A stretch of 64,000 nt of DNA from Rhinopithecus roxellana (Eukaryota; Chordata; Mammalia; Primates; Cercopithecidae): assembly GCF_007565055.1 (NCBI RefSeq), contig NC_044554.1, positions 51,185,176 through 51,249,175 on the forward strand. The letters run 5' to 3'. Each line of letters starts with the position of its first letter. Position 1 is the stretch's first letter. This document shows, piece after piece, positions 24,601 to 37,190 of this stretch. The notes under the pieces were generated by a model. The model had not been told where the DNA came from. It saw only the letters and a list, made by a program, of their open reading frames with translations, and did no database searches. Made by a program: the position numbers and the translations under genes.

Positions 24601-24607
24601 CCATTGG

Positions 24608-24920
24608 GAGCTGCTATAGACTGAATGTTTGTGTTCCCCCTAAATTCTTGAAACACAGTCTCCAAGATGATGACATTCAGAGGTTGGACTTTTGGAAGGT
24701 GATTAGGTCATGATGAAGGAACCCTTATAAGTGTGATTAGTGACCCTATTAAAAATACCCCAGTGACCTCCCTTGCCCCTTCTACCACCACCAGACACCA
24801 CATGTCCTAGTGCTTTAATCTTGAATTTCTCAGCCTCAAGTGCTGTGAGAAGTACATTTCTATTATGTATCAGCCATGCACTCTATAGTATTCCATTATA
24901 GCATCCCACAGGGACTAAGA
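24608..24920. repeat. Ancient interspersed repeat, second copy at 54716
   Basis: ACTGAATGTTTGTGTTCCCC, then GGTGATTAGGTCATGA and CTTATAAG. The same ordered blocks recur at 54716-55060 in this window, so it is a dispersed family. I do not assign a family name. Confidence 0.7.
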
Positions 24921-24987
24921 CTGAGACTCAGGTTGGGTCCTGTATCCCTTTGACATGCTTCATCCTTTTGTTTTGAAAAGCATTTCT

Positions 24988-27058
24988 TTTTTTTATTGTG
25001 AATTTTTTTTCTTTTTTGTTTTTTTTACTATACTTTAAGTTCTAGGGTACATGTGCACAATGTGCAGATTTGTTAAATAGGTATACATGTGCCACATTGG
25101 TTTGCTGCACCCATCAACTCATCATTTACATTAGGTATTTCTCCTAATGCTATCCCTCCCCCAGGCCCCCACCCCCTACAGGCCCCAGTGTGTGATGTTT
25201 CCCGCCCTGTGTCCATGTGTTCTTGTTGTTCAACTCCAACCTATGAGTGAGAACATGCGGTGTTTGGTTTTCTGTCCTTGTGATAGTTTGCTTAGAATGA
25301 TGGTTTCCAACTTTATCCATGTCCCTGCAAAGGACAGGAACTCATCCTCTTTATGGCTGCATAGTATTCCATGTTGTATATATCCCACATTTTCTTAATC
25401 CAATCTATCATTGATGGGCATTTGGGTTGGTTCCAAGTCTTTGCTATTGTGAACAGTGCTGCAATAAACATACATGTGCATGTGTCTTTGGGTATATACC
25501 CAGTAATGGGATGGCTGGGTCAAATGGTATTTCTAGTTCTAGATCCTTGAGGAATCACCACACTGTCTTCCACAATGGTTGAACTAATCTACACTCCCAC
25601 CAACAGTGTAAAAGCGTTCCTATTTCTCCACATCCTCTCCAGCATCTGTTGTTTCCTGACTTTTTAATGATCGCCATTCTAACTGGCATGAGATGGTATC
25701 TCATTGTGGGTTTGATTTGCATTGCTCTAATGACCAGTGATGATTAGCATTTTTTCATGTTTGTTGGCTGCATAAATGTCTTCTTTTGAGAAGTGTCTGT
25801 TCATATCCTTTGCCCACTTTTTGATGGGACTGTTTTTTTCTTGTACATTTGTTTGAGTTCTTTGTAGATTCTGGATATTAGCCCTTTGTCAGATGGGTAG
25901 ATTGTAAAGTTTCTCCCATTCTGTAGGTTGCCTGTTCACTCTGATGATAGTTTCTTTTGCTGTGCAGAAGCTCTTTAGTTTACTTAGATCCCATTTGTCT
26001 ATTTTGGCTTTTGTTGCCATTGCTTTTGGTGTTTTAGTCATGAAGTCCTTTCCCATGCCTATGTCCTGAATGGTATTGCCTAGGTTTTCTTCTAGGATTT
26101 TTATGGTGTTAGGTCTTACATTTAAGTATTTAATCCATCTTGAATTAATTTTTGTATATGGTATAAGGAAGAGATCCAGTTTCAGCTTTCTACATATGGC
26201 TAGCCAGTTTTCCCAGCACCATTTATTAAATAGGGAATCCTTTCCCCGTTGCTTGTTTTTGTCAGGTTTGTCAAAGATCAGGTGGTTGTAGATGTGTGGT
26301 GTTATTTCTGAGGCCTCTGTTCTGTTCCACTGATCTATATATCTGTTTTGGTATCAGTACGATTCTGTTTTGGTTACTGTAGCCTTGTAGTATAGTTTGA
26401 AGTCAGGTAGCATGATGCTTCCAGTTTTGTTCTTTTGGCTTAGGATTATCTTGGCAATGTGGGCTCTTTTTTGGTTCCATATGAACTTTAAAGTAGTTTT
26501 TTCTAATTCTGTGAAGAAAGTTAGTGGTAGCTTGATGGGGATGGCATTGAATCTATAAATTACCTTAGGTGGTATGGCCATTTTCATGATATTCATTCTT
26601 CCTATCCATGAGCATGGAATGTTCTTCCATTTGTTTGTGTCCTCTTATTTCATTTAGCAGTGGTTTATAGTTCTCCTTAAAGAGGTCCTTCACATCCCTT
26701 GTGAGTTGTACTCCTAGGTATTTTATTCTCTTTGTAGTAATTGTGAATGGGAGTTTACTCATGATTTGGCTCTCTATTTGTCTATTATTGGTGTATAGGA
26801 ATGCTTGTAATTTTTGCACATTGATTTTGTATCCTGAAACTTTGCTGAAGTTGCTTATCAGCTTAAGGAGATTTTGGGCTGAGACGATGGGGTTTTCTAA
26901 ATATACAATCATGTCATCTGCAAACAGAGACAATTTGACTTCCTCTTTTCCTAATTGAATACCCTTTATTTCTTTCTCTTGCCTGATTGCCCTAGCCAGA
27001 ACTTCCGACACTATATTGAATAGAAGCAGTGACAGAGGACATCCTTGTCTTGTGCCAG
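24988..27058 (-). mobile_element. 5'-truncated primate L1, antisense, with 22-base target-site duplication
   Basis: Reads on the minus strand from within the ORF2 reverse transcriptase domain (GTRQGCPLSLLLF region at about 27050) to the 3' UTR and A-tail near 24990-25030. The flanking 22-base repeat lies at 24966-24987 and 27059-27080 and begins TTTTGTTTTG. ORF2 is broken into segments such as 26565-27011 (with LFADDMIVYLENP) and 26354-26596. Confidence 0.92.
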
Positions 27059-27080
27059 TTTTGTTTTGAAAAGCATTTCT

Positions 27081-28561
27081 GTAGATGCTCCAGCCTTATC
27101 TTGATTTTTCTTATTGAGACCCTGAATCAGCCACATCTCCAAGGAGCCCTGGTTTATGTTATTGGGTATTATTACAAAACCAGATCCCAACACAAGGTAG
27201 AGAAATAATTACTGTTTCTAGGTTTCCTCAGCAGACAGATCTAGGAACTAAATATATGTATCTATAATAATTTTCGTATCTATCCATCTGCCTCTATATC
27301 AAGCTAAACATGAGCTCCAGCTGATGTCTTTGACTCTAATTCAGTACCACATGGTGCATTCTGCCCTTTTCTGCCTGCATCTCTTTAACTTTTCTCTTCT
27401 TAGTGGGGTTATTGCCATCCGCAACCCTTTTTGTACTTGTTGAACTCCAGTTTACATGTACAGAAATTTCAAAATTGTTAACACTTTTCTCTGTTAGAAT
27501 CAACTTTAGTAATGAGAGTACAGTGATGGTGTATAGTTCTTCTACTTTTTGCCTTACAGTTTTCATCAAAATACTGTTTTCCAAAGTTAATTAAGGCAGT
27601 TCTATTTTCCCCCCCAGTCTTCAGTGATGTTATATCACACAAAAATTATTCTTTCACAGTCTGCATTCTATCTTAAGATCCCCAGCTTCCTCTGATATTT
27701 TTATATTTCCATACGTCAAAGCTTATTTTTCTGCTGTAAAATTTTATGAGCTTGGCAAATGCATACTATATCTGATCACATAAGTTAATCCCATCACCCC
27801 AAAATCCCTCTATAATTCTCTAGTCAAATACTTCTTCCTTACATATCTCAAAGACAAAAGTCTTTGCTTATCTTTTTCTCATCTCTATAACTTTCTCCTT
27901 TGTTATAGGTTGTCATTAGAATTGAATCATATAATATGTTGCCTTTTGCTATAGCTTTGTTCACTTAGTAAAATTCATTTGAGATTCATCCATTTTGTAA
28001 TGAAAATTATTAGCTCTCTCCTTTTTATCACTGAATAGTATTCCCTTTGTATAAATGGATTACAATTGCTTTAACCATTCACTTATTGAAGGACATTTTG
28101 GTTGCTTCGCATTGTTGACAATTATGAATAAATCTTCTATAAATAGTGATGTGCAGGTTTTTGCACTGATTTGAATTATCACTTCCCTTGGGGAAATACC
28201 TTGCAAGCAAAATTACTGCCTTGTATGTGAAGTCTGTGTTTAACTATACAAGAAATATCAAAACTGCCTTCTCCAGTGGTTTAAATATTTTGCACTCCAA
28301 GCAGCAATAAATGAGAGTTTCTGATGCTACACATCCTTCTCAGCATTTCGAATTTGTCAGTAGTCCTTTTATTTTAGCTATTCTAACAGGGTTATAGTGG
28401 TATCTCACTGTTGTTTTAATTTGCATTTCCCTAATGACGAATGATATTGAGTGTCTTTTCATGTGAAAACATATCACCTGACATCTTCTTCAGGATATAT
28501 CTATTTAGATCTTTTCCATAATTTTTTATTGAGCTGTTCATTTTCTTATTATTGAGTTTCC

Positions 28562-28602
<41 letters not shown>

Positions 28603-28884
28603 TGTGAATGTACTGGATACAAATTATCAGATATGAGATTTTCAAATATTTACTTCCAGCCAGTGCCTTATCTTTTTGTTCTCTTCATAGTGACTTTTCT
28701 ACAGCATAAGTTTTCAATTTTGACAGTTGTTTTTCTTTTATTCATTGTGTTTTTAGTATTTTATCTAAAACTTAACCACCAAACTTAAGGTCATGTCGAT
28801 TTTCTCCTAGATGTTTCATAATTTTGCATTTACATTAAAGTCATTTTATCTAATTTTAGGTAAGTCACAATTTACATGCTGAAA
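27081..28884 (-). mobile_element. Ancient L1M-type remnants, antisense, with (TG)n
   Basis: Blocks such as ATCACTGAATAGTATTCC, GAAGGACATTTTGGTTGC and TTTCTACAGCATAAGTTTTC are antisense ORF2 and 3' UTR of an old L1. The (TG)n microsatellite at 28563-28602 lies within it. About 27120-27400 also looks like an old repeat, related to 2600-2800 and 30880-31100. No gene is seen. Confidence 0.6.
28563..28602. repeat. (TG)n microsatellite
   Basis: About 18 uninterrupted TG units followed by GCGCGTGTG. Confidence 0.95.
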
Positions 28885-29285
28885 TTCTTTTTTTTTTTTT
28901 TAGAAAACTTTTATTTTAGGCTCGGGGTACATTGTGCAGGTTTGTTACACAGGTAAATTGCATGTCATGAGGGTTTGGTGCATTGACTATTTCAACACAC
29001 AGGTAATCAGCATAGTACCCAATAGGTAGTTTTTGGTGAGGACCCTTCTTCCATCCTCCACCCTCAAGTAGGCCCTGATAACTGTTGTTCCATTCTTTTT
29101 GTCTACATGTACTCAACATTTAGCTCCCTCTTATAAGTGAGAACATACAGTATTTGGTCCTCTGTTCCTGTGTTGGTTTGTTAGGATAATGGCTTCCAGC
29201 TCCATCCATTTTGCAACAAAGGACATAATCTCATTCTTTTTTATGGTTGTGTAATATTCCATGGTGCATATTTTCTTTTTTATAC
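28885..29285 (-). mobile_element. L1 3' end, antisense, nested in an older L1
   Basis: A T-run, antisense 3' UTR (GGGGTACATTGTGCAGG), then the ORF2 C-terminal end reading MEYYTTIKKNEIMSF on the minus strand. Older L1 sequence continues on both sides. Confidence 0.8.
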
Positions 29286-30000
29286 ATATTTTATATATAT
29301 TGCATAGAAACATTGAACTATTCTAACACTGTTTTTTGGAAAAATTACCCCTTCTTTACTGAATTTCCTTTGCAATGTTGTAGAAATTAAGTTGACAGTT
29401 GTTTAGATCTATTTCTAGGCTCTCTACTCTCTTTCATTAATCTTATATGCCTATCATTTTGCAACACCACACTGTCTTGATATTGTAACGTTACTAAAAG
29501 TCTTCACATTGTGTAATGTGAGTCTTCTTTGTTCTTCTTTTTCAATGTTGTTTGGGCCATTCTATAACTTTTGCCTCTCTTTATAAATTTTAAAATTATT
29601 TTGTTACTATCTGCATTAAAGCTTGCTAAAATTTTGTTGGGATTGCCCTGAATCCATTAATGAAATTGGAAATAATTAGCATATTAACAATATTGTATCT
29701 TCCAATCCATGAATGGAGAATCCAATCCCGGAGGTGTTAGATTCATACCTAGTACTTCTCTTTTTTGGAGATATCAAAAATGATATTATTTTATAGATTT
29801 TAATTCCAATTGTTCATTGTGAGTAATTTCTTTTGCATGTTGACCTTGTCTCTTTCAGCCTTGCTAAAATATATTATCACTTACAGGAGTTTTCTGGTAG
29901 AATCTTAGAGGCTTTCTATATAGACAATTATGTCATCAGCTAATCATCAGGAAACAATGGTCACATGGTTATTCATCATACTGCATTCTTTACCATGCTT
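29286..30000 (-). mobile_element. Continuation of the ancient L1M, antisense
   Basis: CAACACCACACTGTCTTGAT and GATTGCCCTGAATCCATTAATG are antisense ORF2 blocks. Heavily decayed. Confidence 0.65.
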
Positions 30001-33000
30001 TCCTGTCTCACTTCGTTTTCCTTTGCTATAGTAGAAGTGCATCCCCCCAACAAATAAACCTTTAGCCCTTAATACTTGCCTAAGGCTGCGATTTCTAGAG
30101 GTCCAGGTCATCATCAACCTTTAACCTATCTCAAAATAAATAATAACCTATTTTTTAAATAAATATCAAAATCAGAAATTGAAACTGTTAGAATATATAG
30201 AGAAGGTTAAATCATTTTATTTTAAAGTGAAACATGTATATAGAAACACTACACTGAACACATGTATAGCTTAAGAAATTCTTTTGCAACCACCCCATGA
30301 ATCAATAACTACAACTTTAATAGCAACCCCAGAAGCCCATTCATGTGTCCTATTCCAATTCACTCATGACATCCTCAGAAGTAATGATAATCTTTACCTT
30401 TAAGTAATCACTTATTTGTATTCCTTAAAGATTTTATCACTCCAGTTTAAATTGTCACACACTATAGCTTAGTCTTCTACATTTTTTAATTTGATACGTT
30501 CTTGACATCTAATCTTCAGATTCTCTCTATAGCCTTTTCACCTCTTTCCAATCTATTTGTTGAGAAACTCAGGTGTTTTTATGGTAGAATTCTTATAATC
30601 TGCATTTTCCCAATTCCTGTTCTCTACATATTTTTCTATAAGTTGGTAAGTTCACAGAAGCTTGGGTCTGATGAATAATAAATATTATCTTTGGAAGGTG
30701 ATTACTTTTTTAAATATTGTGAACTCATACATTTAAAAATAGTTGATATGTTGGAAGCACAACTTCTTTCATCTTTGGCCAGTAGAAGTCTCCTCTAATT
30801 GAGTCCTGAATATTCTAATATGACCCTAGTAATCTTTCATATCTGGTATGATATGATTTTTCAAGTTCATCTTGTGGATTCTCCATCCTAGATGAGAAAT
30901 CAGTCATTTCTCCAAGAAGCCCTGATTTCTCTTACCAGGAAATTGTATTGCAAAACTACAATATGGGCCTAGGAATGTTCATTGTAATCGAATTGGCCAG
31001 TGTTGCTAAGTTATGGCAATGAAAAGAGCCAGGAGTAAGAGACAGAGAAAGAGAGAGAGCACATGCACTGAGTCTGCCCATGTATAGAGATTTACCTAAG
31101 CTCCTCCATAATATATTAAGAAATAGAATATTCCATATTTATTTGAAATAAAGGACACATTTCCTTTATTTCACATTATACTCGCAACCATCCTGGAATA
31201 CTATCTCCATCAATATGATTACTGAAAATATTTTTTTAAATTTTGCACATGCTTTCCCATTATTCTCTTTATTAAAATAAAAACTATTGTATTACATCTG
31301 CCCTGTCAGGGCATGTAAATATTACAATGGACTTTTGTTAAATCATTTGAACAGATAAAAACTTTTTAAATGATTACAGAAATATATATCATAAAAGTAA
31401 TAATTAACTGGACAAAAGCAAAATGAATACCTCTATATGACAGACGATTTCATTAAGATGCAAAGAGTTCAACAAAAAACAGACTGGACAAAGATAATTT
31501 CAACACACATAAGATAATTAAAAGAAGCCCCCGCAATATTCAAACAGTATATTCTTACAAAAGTAGTGAAGGCCTCAGAATGAGAGAAATGTGAAGCTCC
31601 ATCTCTTCTCCCTTATTCTTCTCCCATTACCACTACTCAGCTCTGCGGAAACATTACAAACTATCTAGAGTTACTAAAGATTCTTCTGTCAAAATATGTC
31701 CTTTGTTACAGTCAGATATTTGGATAAGCAAGCACACTTTCCTTGGCAATTAGAAGCAGAATGATGTCTTTTATTTTTGAGTTGGTAACACATTATTATG
31801 AAGCAGCAGTGACAGCAATGTACACAGCTGTATCATAAACAGCCTGCCTCACAGACTATTCCCATGAATACAATTCCCACCAACACATCCCCAAGGTAAC
31901 TGATTTCCTGGTTTCCCTCCTAGGCATTTCTTCATGCAATTATACCCAAATAGAAATATAAACAGAGTTTTGCTTTGTTCTTACAAAAAGGTAACACATA
32001 AACAAATTGGTCTACTCTTTGCTCTTCTTTCTCAAAAGTATACCCTGAAGAACTTTCTTTTAATGACAAAACTTTCTCATTCTTCCTACAGTTATGTAAT
32101 CTTCAACTGGATGAAAGTCCCATAAATTATATGAGTAGTCACCTTTTGATGTCCATTTGGGTTGCCACCAAACATGTGTAATCACTTGTGTAAGAATGCA
32201 GAAGAAATCTGTGTCATGCAATACAGAAATATTAATTGAGATAGTGGATATGACAGGAACAAGGGAGATGATGGGGCAATACAGAAACTGAGATATAAGG
32301 ATTAAGGGAACTCAATGTGGAGCTAGAAGGTGGCTTGGTAAACTCAGTTTTTGTGAGTAAATGAAGGGGGGAAAGGAACAAATAAATGAATCTGGTACTA
32401 ACAGAGAGAGAGAGAGAATAAGTGAAATTAATAAAGAAACTGAGCAGGAAGTGGGATAGCAAAGGGAACGTGGAGGGTGAATGTACCAAATCAGGATTGA
32501 AGAATGTGTGAGACAGAGGGAAAGAGGCCACAGGCCACCTGTCCCTCTGCCCTCTCTCCAATCCACCCTCAGCCCAAGGACACAGCAAAGCCAGCTATCC
32601 CTTATCACATCGCCTTCCAGAACATACCTCCATCGTGCTCCCTCATTTAAGGCCGCCATAATGATGTTGGCGACATTAGTTTAAAAAAAAGTTTATTTCC
32701 AAATCCTTTCATCTATGCCTAAGAAGGTACACAAAATAGGGATAAACCTGTATCAACACACATTCATCCTGAAGATTGCTAAGCAGTCAGGGTGGGGGAG
32801 TGAGTTCACTCTCACAACTGCCAGTCAGAAAACCCATAGAAAGTTACTGTCACCATTGGACATTTGAGGCAGGAACTACAAGGAAAGTTCAAAGCTTGAG
32901 GCTGGACCACAAGTCACTGAGAGACACAATAGTGAGGGTTACACAACGAGAATACACCATGAAACAACAAGGCAATATAGGGGAAGATAATTCTGGCACC

Positions 33001-33322
33001 TAGAATCAGATTACTACAGCAGACATCAGATAAATCACACATTTCTTGTTTTTCCATTCACAGTCTGAGAGTTCTAAAATCTTCGTGTATTTCAGATGTT
33101 TACACTTGTCATATTTATTTTGGGACATGTATCTATATACATTAAAAAGAATAAATTGATTTCCCTTATAGAAGTCACCCAATAATAAATTGAAGCACTG
33201 TCTATACCCTAAATATCCCTTGTAGATTACAAACTATTTGATGATGAGAACTGTCATTTTAGGTTTAAATTAGTACCTTCAGATTACTGAAGTCCACAAT
33301 GAGGATTGTCCCCAGGACAGAG

Positions 33323-33528
33323 CTAAATTCTGAGGAGTTGATAGCAGCGTTTCATGCCATCTCCAAAGGCCTGTATGAATTTGTCATTCCACAGGGTGAA
33401 GATGAAAGGGTTCAGAAAAGGGGTCACCACTAAAACCAGCAGCGATGCTACTGGATACGGAGTACTTCTTGAGAGCCAGGGAAGCCTAAGAGAAAAAAAT
33501 CAATGGTGCTAGAGTAAGTCCTCAATAT
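33323..33528 (-). pseudogene. OR9A3P: OR9A3P: olfactory receptor reduced to its two ends
   Basis: Bases 33323-33452 encode the receptor C-terminus (TM7 NPFIF block and tail, ending in TAG at 33323-33325). They match OR9A1 at 10283-10412. Bases 33453-33528 encode only the first residues of the N-terminus and match OR9A1 at about 11150-11227. The roughly 740 bases between, TM1 to TM6, are deleted in one event with the junction near 33452. The start codon has become ATA (33526-33528). Position and paralogy fit human OR9A3P, between OR9A1 and PRSS37. Confidence 0.9.
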
Positions 33529-33549
33529 TTACTTCTGAGTGCTTTTCCC

Positions 33550-33575
33550 TTCTGAAATCTAGAAAACAAAAGAGA
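33550..33575 (-). promoter_or_regulatory. Relic splice acceptor upstream of OR9A3P
   Basis: Minus strand CTCTCTTTTGTTTTCTAG then ATTTCAGAAGGG, the counterpart of the OR9A1 acceptor. Confidence 0.5.
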
Positions 33576-33658
33576 GTTAATATGGTTTCCTGTCCCAACA
33601 GAAGTAGAAACTGTTCTGAAATCCCCCTCCTGCTCACAGGCTGCACACCATGACTAGA

Positions 33659-33752
33659 AGGGTAGGCATTCGTCTTCTACTATTCCCTGTATATGGTTAG
33701 TCCTGTATATGGTTAGGCATTCGTCTTCTACTATTCCCTGTATATGGTTAGT
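33659..33752. repeat. Tandem duplication of about 50 bases
   Basis: TAGGCATTCGTCTTCTAC(T)ATTCCCTGTATATGGTTAGT occurs at about 33661-33700 and again at 33714-33752. Copy A (11370-11400) has it once. Confidence 0.85.
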
Positions 33753-33759
33753 GGTACTT

Positions 33760-36140
33760 TCTCTAAATATGCACAATGTGTGAGAAAAATTGTGTTGGCC
33801 ACGAAGATGATCCCAGTCCCCAGTGTCATACCATAGACATGAGATCTTGTCCCCCAACCCAGCATGCACCACTGCACCCCTCAATGCTCAGTTCACCTGC
33901 CTCCTGCTCCACTCTGAACAGCCAGCAGTCAGCCTCCAAGACCACAGTGTGTTCCCTTCTACCACTAACTCCCTTCCATCTAAAATGTCCGAAATTACTC
34001 GTTTGCCACGTATTTTCTGTCCTGTAAGTTCCTGCTCCAGTGTCATGTTCTATACAACAACTTTCCTGGCCAATGCCTCTGAGCTGGATTCTTGGTTTCT
34101 TTGGTTCATCAGAATGTAGGTTCCATTTACAGGATGTTTATTTTAAAGTTTTTGCTTTACCTTCATCATCATTGTTGTGTGTTGGTGAGAGTAGGGAACT
34201 CTCCGGAGAAATTTCTGAAAATTCTCGAGGGCAAGGACTGAGTATCTCTCAATCTATTAGTCAGTTGGTTCCCAGGATGGATTACTCCTTTCTTCCTCCC
34301 TGTCTTGGGGATGAAAGCCTCCCTTGCTCCTGTCCTCAGTGAATGTTGTCTTCTCACAGAAGGCAGGCAGCCAGCACCTCGGCTGATTTGAGCCTGGTCA
34401 TCTCTCTTTAAGACTCTGACAACTCTTTTCATCATTGTGAGAGAAGAAAGATTCAGACAGGATACATAAGAGGGGCTTTTATCCTCAGCTTCTATCTGTC
34501 CCACACTGACCTCACACTGGAGCTGCCAAACAAGAGACTTTAGGTTCAACTTCAACATCTCCTGCCTCCAGGAGTGCTCAAAGCCCTGGATCCATCAGGG
34601 AGCCAAAGCCACCAAGTGTGACACCTGGGTCCAGCCCAGGTCTCAAATACAGACGGCTCTGATCTCAGGCTAACAGAAAATTTGGGAAGTCACAAAGCCA
34701 ATGTTCTTTCTATAAACACATTTTTCTCTCAACATCATATGAGAAATTTAAGATTCAGCTGTCACTGACATGAAATAGACCCCATATCCTGAACACCTTA
34801 GGACTTGTAGACTTTACTCCTCACTTCTTTCAGGTCTTTGCCCAAGTGTCCAAGCTCAGGGAGACTTTCTTCTTTATTCTCTCTAAAAGAATGCATACTA
34901 TACTTCACTCTCTATCACCTCATTAGAATATATTTATCATTTTAGCCTTCATCACCAGAAAATATTTGTTTACCTTATGTTTATTTTCCTCATTTTTCAG
35001 TGTAAGCACCATGAAAACAAGAAATGTATTGTTCTTGTTTACTGTATCTCATACAGAATGAGGTGGTACTATTTCTGAATTAATCAATGAATTGATCAAT
35101 TAAAGAAAAAATCTACAAACAAAGCCTTTCCAGGCCTGGTTATGGCTAATGCTGAAGGAAACTGCTTTCTCGCCCTTCTGTCTTCACTGAGACAATGCCC
35201 AGTAATCTGTTAGTCCTCTCTCTGAGGCCTCTTATAAAATGACAGTCGGGTAACAAGGACCAACTTGATGAAAGAGCTCAGTCCAATTTCCACAATCTCT
35301 GTTTACCTAGAACCACCTGAAAAGAAAGGAGAGATCATGTTTCTGACAACAGCAAGGAGCTGTGCTATATCCGGCATTAGACCACAGAAGAGATGAAAGT
35401 GATCTCTGCTATGAAGGAGGGATTTGGAGTTCAGCCCATCTACTCTGCTGCTACACTAGCCCACAATTCAGGATCTGGGTGTCCCTGTTCTAGATGGTAT
35501 GCTGACTCAGAACATCCCATCCCGTCCTGAAACTCACTCTTTCTTCCACAGAGAAAATCTACTGGAAGGCATTTACCTACAAGAAAGAAACTGAAGTGAA
35601 ATGTTGTATGGCCCTCTGGATCTGCCTGATAGGTTCTGAGGCAGCTCCGTGGGTCAGAGGAAGCTGCTGCTGCCTTAACCCTCATTGAAAAAGGAAACTG
35701 TCTTCACACAATCATTTAGGAAAGTGTCTAGGAATTTTAGCACCATGGGATGCTGCACTGTTTGACTCTTTCTCTCCCCCTTCCTCTTTCCCTTCACACT
35801 GTGTTCCTGAGGAATGTTATTCACTGAGGAAAGCTAGTTCAGGGAAACTCTGGGGACACAGTTAAGGAGAGAAAAAGGAAAGTTTCAGCTCTTCTATTCT
35901 GAGGCCAATCAAGTCTTAGAATGCTTAAAAGTTTTATATATTGAGTGAATTTAAAATCTTCCTCGTCAAGAGTATATCAACACTCACGCTGCCTTCCTCT
36001 ATGCTACCAGTCCTGATTAGTATCAAACACTTCGAGTAAGCCCCATGTTCTCTTACATATATTTTCTTAATCCATTTAGCCCTTCAAAGCCTAAGCTGTT
36101 CACAAGCAGAAGCCTCCATAAAAGTTTCCAAGATACACAT
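33760..36140. other. OR9A3P upstream module, non-coding
   Basis: Paralogue of 11761-14410 without the Alus. No conserved ORF. Confidence 0.65.
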
Positions 36141-36156
36141 TAAAAATCCTCAGGGC

Positions 36157-37190
36157 GGGGGCGGAGCAAGATGGCCGAATAGGAACAGCTCCAGTCTCCA
36201 ACTCCCAGCGCGAGCAACACAGAAGACCGGTGATTTCTGCATTTTCAACTGAGGTACTGGGGTCATCTCACTGGGGAGTGCCGGACAATCGGTGCTGGTC
36301 AGCTGCTGCAACCGGACCAGCGAGAGCTGAAGCAGGGCGAGGCATGGCCTCACCTGGGAAGTGCAAGGGGGAAGGGAATCCCTTTTCCTAGCCAGGGGAA
36401 CTGAGACACACAACACCTGGAAAATTGGGTAACTCCCACCCCAATACTGCGCTTTAAGCAAACTGGCACACCAGGAGAATATATCCCACACCTGGCCAGG
36501 AGGGTCCCACACCCACAGAGCCTCCCTCATTGCTAACACAGCAGTCTGCGGTGATCTAACCACAAGGCAGCAGCGAGGCTGGGGGAGGGGCGCCCGCCAT
36601 TGCTGAGGCTTAAGTAGGTAAACAAAGCCGCTGGGAAGCTCGAACTGAGTGGAGCTCACAGCAGCTCAAGGAAACCTGCCTGTCTCTGTAGACTCCACCT
36701 CTGGGGACAGGGCACAGCTAAAAAACAACAGGGGAAGCAGCAGAGGCCTGTGCAGATGCGAACGACTCTGTCTGACAGCTTTGAAGAGAGCAGTGGATCT
36801 CTCAACACGGAGGTTGAGATCTGAGAACAGACAGACTGCCTGCTCAAGTGGGTCCCTGACCCCTGAGTAGCCTAACTGGGAGACATCCCCCACTAGGGGC
36901 AGTCTGACACCCCACACCTCACAGGGTGGAGTACACCCCTGAGAGGAAGCTTCCAAAGTAAGAATCAGACAGGTACACTCACTGTTCAGCAATATTCTAT
37001 CTCCTGCAACCTCTGCTGCTGATACCCAGGCAAACAGGGTCTGGAGTGGACCTCAAGCAATCTCCAACAGACCTATAGCTGAGGGTTCTGACTGTCAGAA
37101 GGAAAACTATCAAACAGGAAGGACACCTATACCAAAACCCCATCAGTACGTCACCATCATCAAAGACCAGAGACAGATAAAACCACAAAG
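36157..37190 (+). promoter_or_regulatory. L1 5' UTR and internal promoter
   Basis: GC-rich leader of 1034 bases. The YY1-type site CAAGATGGCC at 36167-36176 sits about ten bases from the element start, as in human L1, where it positions transcription initiation. On the antisense strand an ATG at 36598-36600, near the place of primate ORF0, opens a frame of only 14 codons before TAG. Promoter activity is inferred from family knowledge. Confidence 0.75.

Noticed and set aside
28563..28602. Array-like repeat that could suggest a CRISPR
   Set aside because: It is a plain TG microsatellite in a primate genome, without spacers.
36150..36659. A 169-codon minus-strand ORF
   Set aside because: It lies antisense to the L1 5' UTR and shows no domain; it extends across the insertion boundary by chance.
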